Shown in pieces: positions 20,001-30,293 of a stretch of DNA of 64,000 nucleotides; positions within the stretch are counted from its first letter, which is position 1, and each line of letters begins with the position of its first letter. The notes beneath the pieces are model-generated. The model was not told where the DNA came from. It worked only from the letters and a program-made list of their open reading frames with translations, and searched no databases. The translations under genes were made by a program, and so were the position numbers. Source of the DNA: Hyposmocoma kahamanoa. Taxonomy: Eukaryota; Arthropoda; Insecta; Lepidoptera; Cosmopterigidae. The stretch spans positions 16,016,174-16,080,173 of the forward strand of contig NW_020654422.1 of NCBI RefSeq assembly GCF_003589595.1, read 5' to 3'.

Positions 20001-22800
20001 TACGAAAATATAATCTCAGTTTCGCTACGCGTATACATATTGATGTACGTGATTTGTGCTTACTACCTAATTCGCATATGTCGTATGAACAAATCGATGG
20101 TAAGACGTCATCAAAATTAATCTTCAATGCAAAAATCTGGGTGTTATTTATTGCATTTACCGATGACATAGCTGTAGTTACAGAAAGAAGAAACCAATTG
20201 GAAGCTCTACTCAATAGGATGAATCAAACTTTAAGGAATTTAATCTGACAAATGTAAGACCAAAGTACGTGAGGCGCGCTATATAAGTTTCCGGAATGAA
20301 TAAGAAAAAATACTATAAATTATGATCAGAAATGAATTTATTGTTTCTCCAAATATTCTCCATTAGCGTTAATGCACTTTTTCACACGCATGAACCAACT
20401 TTAACAACATTTATGCCACTCTTTCCTGACAATCCCTGAAACATAATTTTCATACTCTTCGACAGCCTCTTCAGTGATGAAAATCATTGACCGCGGAACT
20501 GGTTCTTAATTTTTGGAAATAAATAAAAGTCACAAGGTGCCAGGTTGGGACTGTACGAGTGATGGCTCATAAGGTCAACGTTGTTCACCTTCAAAAATTC
20601 ATTTGTCTGTCTGGCCGTGTGAGAACTGGCATTATCATGGTGCAAGATTATGCGGTGTTTACGGTTATTTTTATAGAGTTTATCAATAACTTCCAGCAAA
20701 AAAATGGTCGTGTACCTATCACTATTCACGGTACAACGATTCTCCAAAGCAACAGTAGCCACGTGTCCAGTTTTATTAAAAAAAGAAGTAATCATCCGCT
20801 TAGAGGCACTTTGCACGCGCGCCACTTCGGTTGGTTTCGGCTCATTTCGAAAGACCCATACGCTCGGTTGCTGCTTTTGTTTTTGGGATCGTAACTATAA
20901 ATCCATGTTTCGTCACCTGTTACTATGTCCCACACCAAATTTGACGCCCCTTCGTTGAATCTGGTAAATCGTGTGGGATCCACCAAGAGCACAGCTTTTA
21001 CACTCAAATGTTAGTGTAGTATTAATTGTATTTAACTCATGCCTATGCCTAAAGATGCCCGAATCTCATGGTATGTCACATGCCTGTCTGTTTTGATCAC
21101 ACGGCGCACAGCATCGCTGTTTTTGTTGTTCATAGCAGTGGACGGGCGACCATCACAAAATACGTCACTGAGATTTACACGACCACGTTTGAATTCTGCA
21201 AACCAGCCATAAATAGTCGTCTTGCATGGTACTTCATCGCCAACAGTTTGAAGCCGAGGGAAGCTCCGCTGAGCTGTTAAATTACACTTGTACTACGAAA
21301 ATTTTCACGAGTTAAATCCTTGGTGATGTAGACAACTAATTTCTAAAAAGACGCTGTTCACAGGAATATGATATTTAATGATTAACCTCTAAATATATTA
21401 TTTTGTTGCTGGTACCTACCTCGAGCTGCATAGCAGCGAAAGCGCTCTTGACTGCGGTATCAAAATGTTCTCGCGAAAGTTGTCGACGCATGCTCACGTT
21501 CAACAGATCGGGTTCACGCAATACACGGGACAACCCAGTTAGCGACGTTAGGCCTGTAGACAGCACCAATAACGCTCCCGTGGCCAGGAACATCAGCTGT
21601 TACAACGTACAACAAGTGAGTAAATTCCTAATACATGACACAGTATCAAATAATAGTCATTAGGGATTATTTGTACACAAAATACTAATTCTTATTCTTT
21701 TATTATACATACTACTATCAATTCTACTAATATTTGTGAACATGGCATTTGAAATTGGAAAATTTATTTAAATGTTAATTATATTACTCAGTCGTTTTGG
21801 ACAAGGTTTCGATTATAAGCAGTGATCGGAATTGAGAGAATTAATCTAGCTATAATAATGAATAATGTGGACAATCTCTTCTACAAATCCCGAGACTTCT
21901 GAACTGATTATATTTTAATATGTGTAATATTTATTGAAGTTTGACAAATTGGCGACATATTATTATTTGCTATTAAGTAGAAAACCACTCTGAGACTCGG
22001 ACACATTAAGTAACTTAACGGATAACTCATCATTGAGGACCACGAACTGATTCGAAATATGTCGAGCAAAAATTTGATTTAAATACGTGAGTTATCCGTT
22101 AGTTCAGTTAATACATTCCCATTAAGTATCTGCTACAAATTATTTTCTCAAAAAATAATATTGTAGTGTGTTTCTGTAGTTACTTACATATTAAAATACT
22201 CAGCCATTTAAAAAATAAACATAAAACGTTATTAAATGAAACATGAAACGGAATCACGTATATTTTAGAATGTTGAGAAAATAAACAATAACTATACAGA
22301 TTGATGATGAAATGAGTATGTCCATACTAAGAAAATGTTCATACTTTAGGTACATTAATTCCCTCAATTCCGATCACTGATTATAAGAGAGCTCTTATTG
22401 TATCACAAATAGGTATATTATGTACTTATTATTGCACCCAATCGAGTAGTGACAAGCTACGCGATTGGTCTTATTACGTACAGTCGCGAGTAGTGACAGG
22501 CTACGCGGGTGGTAAGGTACGAGGGTGGCCAACCAGCACGCAGGCAGGCACAGTACTGCACCAGCTACAAACAGCACTCCCGTGCCCAACTCTGTGCCCA
22601 GGTCTGACGTCCAAAAGTAGTAAGACATGCGCATCAAGCTCCATGCTGTTGACCCTCCAAGAATCGCACCGCCGCTCTGCGACACACCAACGCATGACAC
22701 TCGACAAAAACATAATGTTATTAAATCCAGCACACACACAGCAAAAGAGTACGTATAGCTCTAACTCTACCTCAAAACGTTGAGTGGCAGACTGCGTCAT
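14087..22800 (-). CDS. Tetraspanin (multi-exon, minus strand)
   Basis: Exons in transcript order: 22800-22771 (uncertain 5' exon), 22676-22482, 21596-21420, 18066-17974, 16988-16845, 14275-14087 (stop TGA). All junctions are phase 0, giving 275 residues. Exons 2 and 3 hold two membrane segments (GVLFVAGAVLCLPACWL and LMFLATGALLVLSTGL). Exon 4 opens with LQCCG, the CCG hallmark of the large extracellular loop, followed by LPPSCC. Exon 5 has further loop cysteines, ending ASGC, and the start of the last membrane segment (VSALACVIIIVL), completed in the final exon (AVTLFAGAYTMV). Tetraspanins organise plasma-membrane microdomains. Membrane segment 1 is not visible, so an upstream exon is missing from the model. 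The donor of exon 4 is a weak GTTATC (alternative at 17989). Confidence 0.75.
14360..14627 (-). repeat. Interspersed repeat family A
   Basis: Reverse-oriented, diverged copy. TTTCTGTCGCCAAGCAGTAA near 14407 is the complement of the family end, and a T/A tract lies at 14616-14625. It is just upstream of the last tetraspanin exon (minus strand). Confidence 0.65.
15289..16478. mobile_element. Non-autonomous element with CATTGACCTACCAA ends
   Basis: Inverted ends CATTGACCTACCAATAAATG (15289) and the complement CATTTGTTGGTAGGTCAATG (to 16478), flanked by a perfect 8-bp duplication GCATGAAT (15281-15288 and 16479-16486). 1190 AT-rich bases with no substantial ORF. The duplication length suggests hAT or P-type mobilisation. 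It lies in a tetraspanin intron. Confidence 0.88.
16597..16747. repeat. Foldback repeat family B
   Basis: Arms CGCGTATATTTGTTTTTTCA and their complement, ends AGGAAACGAAACTAT/ATAGTTTCATTTCCT. TTAGGTTTTCGCGATTGTTA precedes it, as in the complement of 940-985. Confidence 0.75.
17528..17812 (+). repeat. Interspersed repeat family A
   Basis: Full-looking copy beginning after a T tract (ATATCAAGTGACTGGACGAA) and ending AGGTAAGGTGACAGTACTTC. It lies in a tetraspanin intron. Confidence 0.75.
18411..18615 (+). mobile_element. tRNA-derived SINE (diverged)
   Basis: Same family; B box degraded to TTTTCGATTCCCAGG, body and (TTATTG) tail recognisable. Confidence 0.78.
18636..18860 (+). repeat. Interspersed repeat family A (diverged)
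   Basis: Retains CCACTGCGCCCGTGACCTTG and TAATTTCATCAGCACC after a T tract. Confidence 0.65.
19790..19905. repeat. Pentanucleotide tandem repeat
   Basis: About 20 units of GTGTA/GTGCA (AGTGT, AGTGC variants) in blocks, giving a C/T polymorphic pentamer array. It lies in a tetraspanin intron. Confidence 0.9.
20151..20250 (+). pseudogene. Small LINE RT relic
   Basis: About 100 bases translate to FTDDIAVVTERRNQLEAL and LNRMNQTLRN, the catalytic [FY]xDD box and following helix of a non-LTR reverse transcriptase (Ala of FADD replaced by Thr). Nothing recognisable flanks it. Confidence 0.6.
20270..21345 (-). mobile_element. Mariner-like element, 5'-truncated
   Basis: Minus-strand transposase pieces read VTGDETWIYSYDPKNK (first catalytic D), IILHHDNASSHTARQT (second D) and YSPNLAPCDFYLF (third D), in the D,D34D spacing of mariner. 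One frameshift lies near 20800. The 3' inverted repeat is at 20270-20296 (GCGCTATATAAGTTTCCGGA). The 5' inverted repeat is missing. It is a dead relative of the copy at 50095. Confidence 0.82.
21820..22379. mobile_element. hAT-like MITE with CAGTGATCGG ends
   Basis: Inverted ends CAGTGATCGGAATTGAG (21820) and CTCAATTCCGATCACTG (to 22379), flanked by a perfect 8-bp duplication ATTATAAG (21812-21819 and 22380-22387). 560 bases, no ORF. The CAGTG terminus and 8-bp duplication fit hAT. It lies in a tetraspanin intron. Confidence 0.9.
22771..22800 (-). CDS. Candidate 5' exon of the tetraspanin
   Basis: A TTTCGTAG acceptor on the minus strand is followed by an ATG at 22800-22798 and ten codons (MTQSATQRFE), then a GTAGAG donor at 22770. 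The phase fits the next exon. It does not supply the expected first membrane segment, so it may be non-coding or belong to a different isoform. Confidence 0.3.
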
Positions 22801-22859
22801 GACTTGGACTACGAAACAACAATCGCCCACCGATTATAGGAAAAGTGGCTGCACCCTGT

Positions 22860-24340
22860 TGAAATTTGGGTGCATAAAAAATCGTGCCCGGGACAATTTT
22901 GCTAATATTATATTCTAATATAAATTTATTATCTCTTAACGATCAGTTTTTAAATTCAATTCTCAATAATCAATACTTTTATGGCGTACCATAATGGTAT
23001 ACAAGGTGGTAGATAAATGAAGTCATAACGGACTCAACAACAAAAACCTTTAAAGGAAAGAGTACCCTTCCTTAAAGTAATTATAAACTTTTTTCAAACT
23101 CAAATAATCTTTATTTCATAGACAATCATATTACACTTGAAATCATCTCATCCGTAAGGCAGATTCCCCTGAGATGAAAGAGCAAGAAACTCTAGAGGTT
23201 GCTCTTTTTTACAATTTACAATATTTATTTCAAACATCACAGACCGAAACTACTTTTTTTTGACGGGGGAAATATTTATGGATACCCCAGACCGAAACTA
23301 CCTACAAAGCAAAAGGGGTCACTCCCACGGATTTGTCATCCAAGTACGCAGAGGCTGTATATTACAAAGCCTTTAGTATAAATAAAGTTTTTATTTCACT
23401 GTAGTTTTAAACGTCGTGAATGGCAAGTTTTGAATACCAACTAGAATTTTATTAAAGAAGCATATACACATTGCCCTCTAAATGAATTTGTGATTTCGTA
23501 AAGACGACTATCAAGAACAACTAGTTTAGCTTTATTTCTCGTATGAGTGATATGTTTGTCACTAAATAGTGACATTAGATTGGATAAATATCCAATCTAA
23601 ATATTAATAATACACATAGTTCATGTGTATTTTGAACACTTTTTGTAATATAGTTTAATTATTCATATATCATTAACTTCATTATTCTTTTTTCATATCT
23701 AACATTGTTAAATACATCTACAGTATGTACTTATTAAATATAGGATATGATACTCTTATCATTTAAGTATTCATGCAGTGTTTAGCAATTTATTACAATT
23801 AAATGTGTTTATAACTTGTATCTACATTTTGTATCTCTTCTTCATGTGTATTTAGTAGTATATGTTTTACAGACTACTTAGACTGTGGAATGTTAATCGT
23901 GAGGTATTACAGACCCTGTTTCACATTTAAAATTATTTTATCTTTGTGTCGAAAGGAATATTTGGTAGGGACATTTTCTTGATTTATATATAAATTAATA
24001 TTTTTCCGAACCTAGATTCGGTACCACTACTACTTATATACAGGCTACCCTAGGGTAGCCTGGTATAAGAAGAGGCATCTGGAGGCAGATCATCAAGAGG
24101 CAGAGAGGTAGATTGTTTTTGCTAGACGGCGAAGTTGCTCAACTAATTTCATTGTCATTTTGTAGTGCTAGGAAATGGATAAATTGTTGTGTGGAAAAAT
24201 ATTAAAAAAATATTGAAAATTAAAATTGAAACCCCGTGATTAGTTATAATTACTTTACGCGTCATAATGTAAGAGTCAGATTAATAGACTACTAACTAAA
24301 ACAATTGTTGATTTTCTAACACTTCGTTTTCATACTACAC
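22860..24340. other. Intergenic or upstream of tetraspanin, no gene seen
   Basis: AT-rich. The missing first tetraspanin exon was searched for here on the minus strand and not found. 24690-25790 is likewise empty apart from AT-rich tracts. Confidence 0.4.
24041..24062. repeat. Perfect 22-bp palindrome
   Basis: CAGGCTACCCT followed by its exact complement AGGGTAGCCTG with no loop. Intergenic. Confidence 0.8.
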
Positions 24341-24354
24341 CGCCTCAAACCTTA

Positions 24355-24681
24355 AGGCCTTATTCAGAGTGGCGACATTCGCGGGTGCGTGTAAATCAAA
24401 TGTACGTAGACGCTCGTCGCGTTCACAGTGGCTGAACGTGCCGGCGGCGCCTGTGACGGGACGGCGCGGGCGCGGTGACTCGTGTAACGCGCGGGTGGAT
24501 CTATTGGCTCAGTCCGCCAATACCATTCACAGTGCTTAGTCTAGCGTCTAGCGTTTGTTAGCAAATTCGACGTGTGGATTTAGGTTTTAGTCACTTCGGC
24601 ACTGTGAAAGGGAAGATGCCAACAAAAAGACCTTTGCGCCCGCACCGGCCGCCGCGCCCGCGCCGGTACTCTGAAGAGCCC
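24355..24681. mobile_element. Harbinger-like MITE, second copy
   Basis: Begins AGGCCTTATTCAGAGTGGCG after TTA and ends CTCTGAAGAGCCC before TAA. Shares GTCTAGCGTCTAGCGTTTGT and CACTGTGAAAGGGAAGA blocks with the copy at 61811. The 78-codon minus-strand frame across its right end is not a gene. Confidence 0.78.
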
Positions 24682-25796
24682 TAAGTGCCCTATTTCCAAA
24701 GTGCATGGCAAAGTAAGATCTTTCTCGAGATCTCTTTTATATAGTTCAGAATTCAAACAAACTTTTTTGAAGAGTAAGCAGAATTGGTCTATCATTATGA
24801 CCCCACAGGACGACACTGCAGCTTAGTCAAGCATAACATAAACGCAAGCGTAGTAAGTAATCAGCGTTGTTTGTAGGTGCTTTTTTATTTCACTAAATGG
24901 ATGGATATATGGATATTTTATTTTTTATTTTTATTAAAATGCGCCTTCTATTAAGTTGGTGTCAATAACTACGTCCAGCAAACTCTTACAAATTATTTAA
25001 CTCACGAGTAACAAGCCGGCGCACACAAATAACACCAATCCACTGCTCCGCATTATAGTAGTTTCATTACTTTTTGTTTATTTCTATTCAAAATAAAGTA
25101 TAATTTTAATAATTTTTAATTTTATTTTATGAAATTTCTTCTATCGCGGAAAATAAGGTATCAAATTGACATAAAAAAAATTTGAAAATCGATGCATTTT
25201 TTCTTCTGAAACGAACCAAGGAGTTTGTTGACATGAATTCCTTAAAACATTATTCAAATTACTCCACCAATAAAAATTTATGAGATTATTGTATACCGTA
25301 GACTTTTAAGAAATTTCTTGGTTATACACAATTTTATCCTTGTCCTTGTTATAATAAAGCCACAGTGAAACATAAAAAAGTGCTTCTATCACACGAAAGC
25401 CATAAAAATAATGCAAACTACATGAAACAAATTAGGTATAATATATGTGAAATTTTATAATTGTCATGCCTACGCATAAAAAAATTATCAATCTATTTCG
25501 TTCATAGAATCTTTAAGCTTCTCTACTGAAAAGCCGATTTGTTTACGATTCTGTAATAAGGCTCAATTTGCTAGGGTGCGAATTATGGGATTCTTATTCA
25601 TATAAGTAATTGCGTTATCTGTTTTTTTTTTTAAAATAATTCGCATCAAATCCAATGTCATGCTTACTAAAGGTATAAACGCCTATGTCTAATCGATCTG
25701 TCTCAATTAACGTCAATACGTATTTCAAAATTTCTAATTAAAGCCTTCACTATAGTGTGCTAGTTACTTTACACTGATGTACCTACAGTTACCGAT

Positions 25797-26982
25797 ATGA
25801 AGTGGTTGATATTATGCTTTATTAACTTTTTCGTAATTAGTAACTGCATAGAAGATTCGGTTTTTGAATTCGGTAACATAAATATTGAACATATTCCTTA
25901 TATAGTACAAAATATTATAAAAATGTCCATCTGTCAATAACTACTAACATGTGTTTAGTAAACGTTGTAATCACATTTGCGTTTCCAGGTGGAAGCGAAG
26001 GGCAACAGGTATGGAACTCTGAGGGTTCAATTGGTCCTGCAGTCGAAAACAGACGCACCGTTGTTCATTATACTGTAAGCCCTTTTTACTAATTCAGTTT
26101 CTTTATACAAAATACCTTTATATATGTATATGTATATATACACCTACATCTCTTAACTTCAACATCACTCATAACAACGGCCGTGTTTCCACATTTACCA
26201 CATTTCCATATTACGTATATTCAAAGGATAACTACCTAATTATTTATACATACACATATTTACAGTTGCCGCCATGCTCAAAAATGTCGCACATCAAAGT
26301 GGTAATCCACAATCCGCGATGGCGACCATCAGTTTCGGTAGACGCGGTAAAACAACAAGTCGCTATATTCTACCGCTACAACCACAACAGTGAATCTACA
26401 TACAAGATCTCAGTGAGCGCGGTCACCGACACAAACTGCACGTCAACGTCAAATGTCGTCGATAATTCTAATGGAGAATCCAATGACTCTAAACCCGATG
26501 GCGAATATGCTGATGATGAGGAGATACATGAAGAAGAAAAAACCACGAAGACCCAAGAGTATACAATAATGAATGAGGCACAGGACAAGAAAGACACACG
26601 AGCCTCGATTAAGGCACAGGACAAGAATGACGCACAAGACACTGATGAAGCGACAGACAAGAATGACGCACAAACCCACAATGACGCGCTAGACACGATT
26701 GATGCACAGGAGGTGAATGAGGCACAGAGCGCGAAGGACAACAAGCAGGAGTCGGGGCATACCGAGAGTCTCAGAGCAGCAAGGGCAATGCCATCATCGC
26801 GCGCTTTGCGCTATGGTGATTCCAAACCAAAGCACTGTGAGTATTGTTGTCCTGGTACAGGCTGCCCCAAGGTGTTCTATGCTTTGCCGCAACCCCGAGA
26901 TTTCAAACCTATCGACGACGAATCGATATTTACTCGGAGGAAAACAAAAAGATCGTATAGTAGACTATTGCTGAAAAAATAG
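25797..26982 (+). CDS. Secreted acidic repeat protein, family not recognised
   Basis: Three exons (25797-25872, 25989-26074, 26266-26982) join in phase to a 292-residue protein. The first exon encodes a classical signal peptide (MKWLILCFINFFVISNC), which fixes the start. Residues 27-110 look folded (VVIHNPRWRPSVSVDAV, VAIFYRYNHNS). Residues about 118-150 are very acidic, and about 151-215 are an imperfect repeat of AQDKNDA-like units. The tail has four cysteines (HCEYCCPGTGC, residues 244-254) and a basic end (RRKTKRSYSRLLLKK) with dibasic sites that could be proteolytically cleaved. I do not recognise the family. It could be a secreted structural, cuticular, egg or silk-associated protein, but nothing in the sequence decides. 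The upstream neighbour is the minus-strand tetraspanin, so the two are divergently arranged. Confidence 0.75.
26560..26760 (+). repeat. Coding tandem repeat (AQDKND-type)
   Basis: Within the last exon of the secreted gene, units of roughly 27-30 bases recur, each giving variants of AQDKNDAQ, DATDKNDAQ or NEAQ. Copies are degenerate but stay in frame. The antisense strand is open across the block only because of this repeat. Confidence 0.7.
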
Positions 26983-27604
26983 CTAACTCGTAATTAGTGA
27001 TAAAGTAGTTGCAATTATAAGGTTGTTTGTTATTTTGAAAAACAAGTTTATATTCAAGTGTACCTAAACTAGGTATCTAGGAATATACTCAATAAGTATA
27101 ACTTTAGGACTACCTAGTGTTGGATAATGAAAATTTCCATTTTGAAAAATTCATATTGTTCCCTTTTTTCCACATTTCACAGTTGACACCAGTCAAAAGT
27201 TGACGATTCTGAATTAATACAAGTTCGAACGTTGAATTAGAACGTTGCTCAATCATTTTATATCTCGTCTTACTGTAACTTGTTTTTAACTATACATTTT
27301 TATTTCATAATTAATGCTAAATGTCTCGTAGAGGACATACGGACTTTAAATTAAACTATTTCACAGGTTTAATTACTGGCTTAAATGCAATTTTGAATTT
27401 TAGTATAATACGAGAACCGAGCAGAGCGAAGACCGAAAGTGAATGAAATTTATGTGCGGTAGTTATACAAAAAAGACAAGCAGGCAAGTTAGCGCCTGGT
27501 GAATTAGTTTTAGCAATAACTAAATAACATGTACAAATAAGCTCAAATGAACTACTAAATCAACACTAAATAAAACTTCAAATAAATAATATGAACCTAT
27601 TAAC

Positions 27605-27807
27605 TGCCTCCATGGTCGAACGGTTACCATGCCGGACTGCCACGCAGAGGTCCCAGGTTCGATTCCCGGACCAGGAGAAATATTTGTAAGGCCTACATTT
27701 ATTTCCCTCGTGGGTGTAATTTGTGGTTGTTTATGTGTGTGTCCATCCATAGCACCCGCGACACAGGGTTTCCCTAGGTATGTTGAGTGTGTGCGTTATT
27801 ATTATTA
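27605..27807 (+). mobile_element. tRNA-derived SINE
   Basis: Same family with an intact B box (GGTTCGATTCCCGG) and a GCGTTATTATTATT tail, downstream of the secreted acidic-repeat gene. Confidence 0.85.
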
Positions 27808-28024
27808 CATTTTGCCAGTTTTTCAAAAATAGTGGTTCAAGTAAAGATGGAAGTATAGTAGTGACCTATATTAAATGAATATCTTTAGGCTCATTCGTTT
27901 TTGTGTAGTTTCAGAAAATAAATTTAATAGTGATTAGCTTAATCCCTTGTTAATTTGCAAGATAGATAAGTAGATTGAATCGATAAAAATCTCTGATAAA
28001 ATTAAAGGCCGACATGATTTTTCG

Positions 28025-28345
28025 ACGAGGTTTAGGGCGCGTTCAAATTAGCCGCTGTTAGCCGCGCTGCAGCAGCACTACAGCCGCGCGACTGCCGTGC
28101 GATTGTCACTTTTCATACAATTTCTGGAAGCGCTGCAACCGCGCGGCGGTTGCGCGACAGTCACGCTGCAGCCAGACTCGGTTGCATCACGGTTAGTGAG
28201 GTGTACATGTTAATTTTTCAAATTAACTACGATGGACCAAAATCGAGTAGAAGAATTTATAGAGAATGCAGAGCAACACCTTCCAATATGGGATATCAGT
28301 TCCGCCAGTTATTTTAATCGATTGGAAAAAAAGGCATGAGAAAAT
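28025..28345 (+). mobile_element. Harbinger-like element end with truncated MADF ORF
   Basis: A left end rich in GCCGC/GCGCGGC (GGGCGCGTTCAAATTAGCCG at 28034) is followed by an ATG at 28231. The ORF reads MDQNRVEEFIENAEQH then LPIWDISSASYFNRLEKK, which resembles a MADF domain (the DNA-binding partner protein of PIF/Harbinger transposons), then hits TGA. The rest of the element is missing. Confidence 0.55.
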
Positions 28346-28638
28346 TTATGTCTAAAATTTATTGACAATTTTGAAACTAAAACTACAATTGAAAAAACAT
28401 AACAGGTTGTGAGTAATTTTTAATATCTATACGTGAAGTGTGTGCCCCAAGAACTCTGACCCCCCTAAATATACCTTTTGGTTCTGAATACAAGTGTGAA
28501 GAATAGTGTTAAACAAACGTAAAAATCCCATAAAAACCCGTAAACAAGGCGAAAACTATTTACAAATATTTTTCATAAATCGAGTTTTGTAACTATTTAA
28601 AGGTAGTATTCATTATGATTATTTTGACAAAATAAAGG

Positions 28639-28700
28639 TAACGAACGAATTCTAAAGGTGTCTACGAAATGTCGTAGACACCTTTAGAATTCGTTCGTTA
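28639..28700. repeat. Perfect 29-bp-arm hairpin
   Basis: TAACGAACGAATTCTAAAGG begins a 29-base arm that is perfectly complementary to the arm ending 28700, around a 4-base loop. It sits directly against the left end of the foldback element that follows. Confidence 0.9.
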
Positions 28701-28702
28701 TC

Positions 28703-29612
28703 GATCGACAATGGTCGATCACCATCGAGAATTATAGGCGTTTCGAGTTGTTTGGGAGTACTCATTGAGAATGTGGCATTCATTTCTAAATCCAAGATGG
28801 TTGCCAAGAATTTTCAAAAATATATTTTCGGTAATCCTTATTGAAATGGCATTTATATCTGAACACATGATGGCTGACACAACTTTTCGCATTTCTAAAT
28901 GCAATATGGCGGGTACGATTTCTCAAATAATGGCAAATCATAATGAGCACTCCCAAATACCTCGAAAACAATATCCAACTTGCCATTATTCGAAAAATTG
29001 TGCTCGCTATCTTGTATTTAAAAGTGAGTGCCATATTCATATTGAGCATCCCCAAATACCGCGAAACAGATACCCATATTGCATTTTTTTGAAAAATTGT
29101 GTCTGGCATCTGGGATTTAAAAATAAGTGCTATATTCGTAATGAGCATCCCCTAATACTTCGAAAACGATACCCAACTTGTCATTATTCGAAAAATCGTG
29201 CCCGCCATCTTGGATTTAGAAGTGAGTGCCATATTTGTATTGAGCATCCCCTAATACTACGAAACAGATACCCATATTGCATTTTTTGAAAAATCGTGTC
29301 CGCCATCTTGGATTAACAAACAAGTGGTTATATTCGTAATAAGCACCCCCAAATATCTCGAAAACGATACCCAACTTGACATTATTTGAGAAATCGTGTC
29401 CGCCATCTTGCGTTTAGAAAAGTCGTGTTAGCCATCATGTATTCAGATACAAATGCCATTCCCATAAGGATTACCAAAAATAAATATTTTGAAAATTCTT
29501 GGCAACCATCTTGGATTTAGAAATTAATGCCACAATCTCAATAAGCACTCCCAAACAACTCGAAAACGTCTATAATTCTAGTTGTCGATCGATAATGTCG
29601 ATTATACGTTGT
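28703..29612. mobile_element. Foldback element with internal tandem repeats
   Basis: The left arm (about 28703-28920) is the inverse of the right arm (about 29400-29612). Both contain CCAAGATGGTTGCCAAGAAT or its complement, and end in TCGATCGACA-like sequence. Between them are about four units of roughly 100 bases carrying GAGCATCCCC...AAATCGTG.CCGCCATCTTGG, alternating in two subtypes so that the true period is about 200. The 174-residue open frame across it is a by-product of the repeat. Confidence 0.8.
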
Positions 29613-29944
29613 CGATTATATTCATGGGTGAATATCAACAAATTAATTTTATTGTAAATTTTGGGGGCGCAATTTTAATTTTTGATTTTCCAGTATCAGA
29701 GACTCATTTGCAATAAAATGAAACATTTTATTTATATATACGTGACCCATTTCTATTAATTTCAGAGATACAAGCAATTAAAAATTTTTCTCACCACCAA
29801 TACTTAGAAACGCCACCAAAACGCTTATCGGTTGCACCAGAATTGAATATTGCCACCAAAGTTGGAGTATACATAAAAATTGAATTGTGATAAAAATTTG
29901 TTTGCCCCTTTAAAACGACGCACAGTTGGAACTTTCTTTTGTTT

Positions 29945-30145
29945 TTTCTTTTTAATGTCATGTGACAGGACGAACGAGTCATGCGCCTGATGGTAAGCTA
30001 CACGCCATAACAGTGGCAGTGCCACTCAGAGCTTTAAATAAGCAAAGATATGAGGAGCACTGTCACTGCGCCCGTCACCCTTCAAAACCGGAACACAGTA
30101 ATGCTGATATTACTGCTTAGCGGCAGAAATAGGTAAGGATTTTAG
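29945..30145 (+). repeat. Interspersed repeat family A
   Basis: Retains GCGCCTGATGGTAAGCTACA, CACTGCGCCCGTCACCCTTC and TAGCGGCAGAAATAGGTAAG. Confidence 0.72.
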
Positions 30146-30293
30146 GGAATGAGTTCATTGTTGCTTTAATTGGCAGTTGAAGAACTATGATACACAACGC
30201 CATCTCTACGAATGTTTCCTAAAGATAAGTTGTAGAAACCCAAATGTTTGCCATGAGGACATACGGTAGGTTTGTCCGGACATTGAGGCATGA

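Noticed and set aside
24580..24816. 78-residue minus-strand frame as the missing tetraspanin exon
   Set aside because: It overlaps the Harbinger-like MITE and contains no membrane segment.
26376..26744. 122-residue minus-strand frame
   Set aside because: Antisense of the AQDKND repeat in the secreted gene; its Ser/Ala/Cys-rich composition follows from the sense repeat.
28765..29289. 174-residue open frame on the plus strand
   Set aside because: It runs exactly through the tandem units of the foldback element and consists of repeating peptide blocks created by the DNA repeat; no independent coding evidence.
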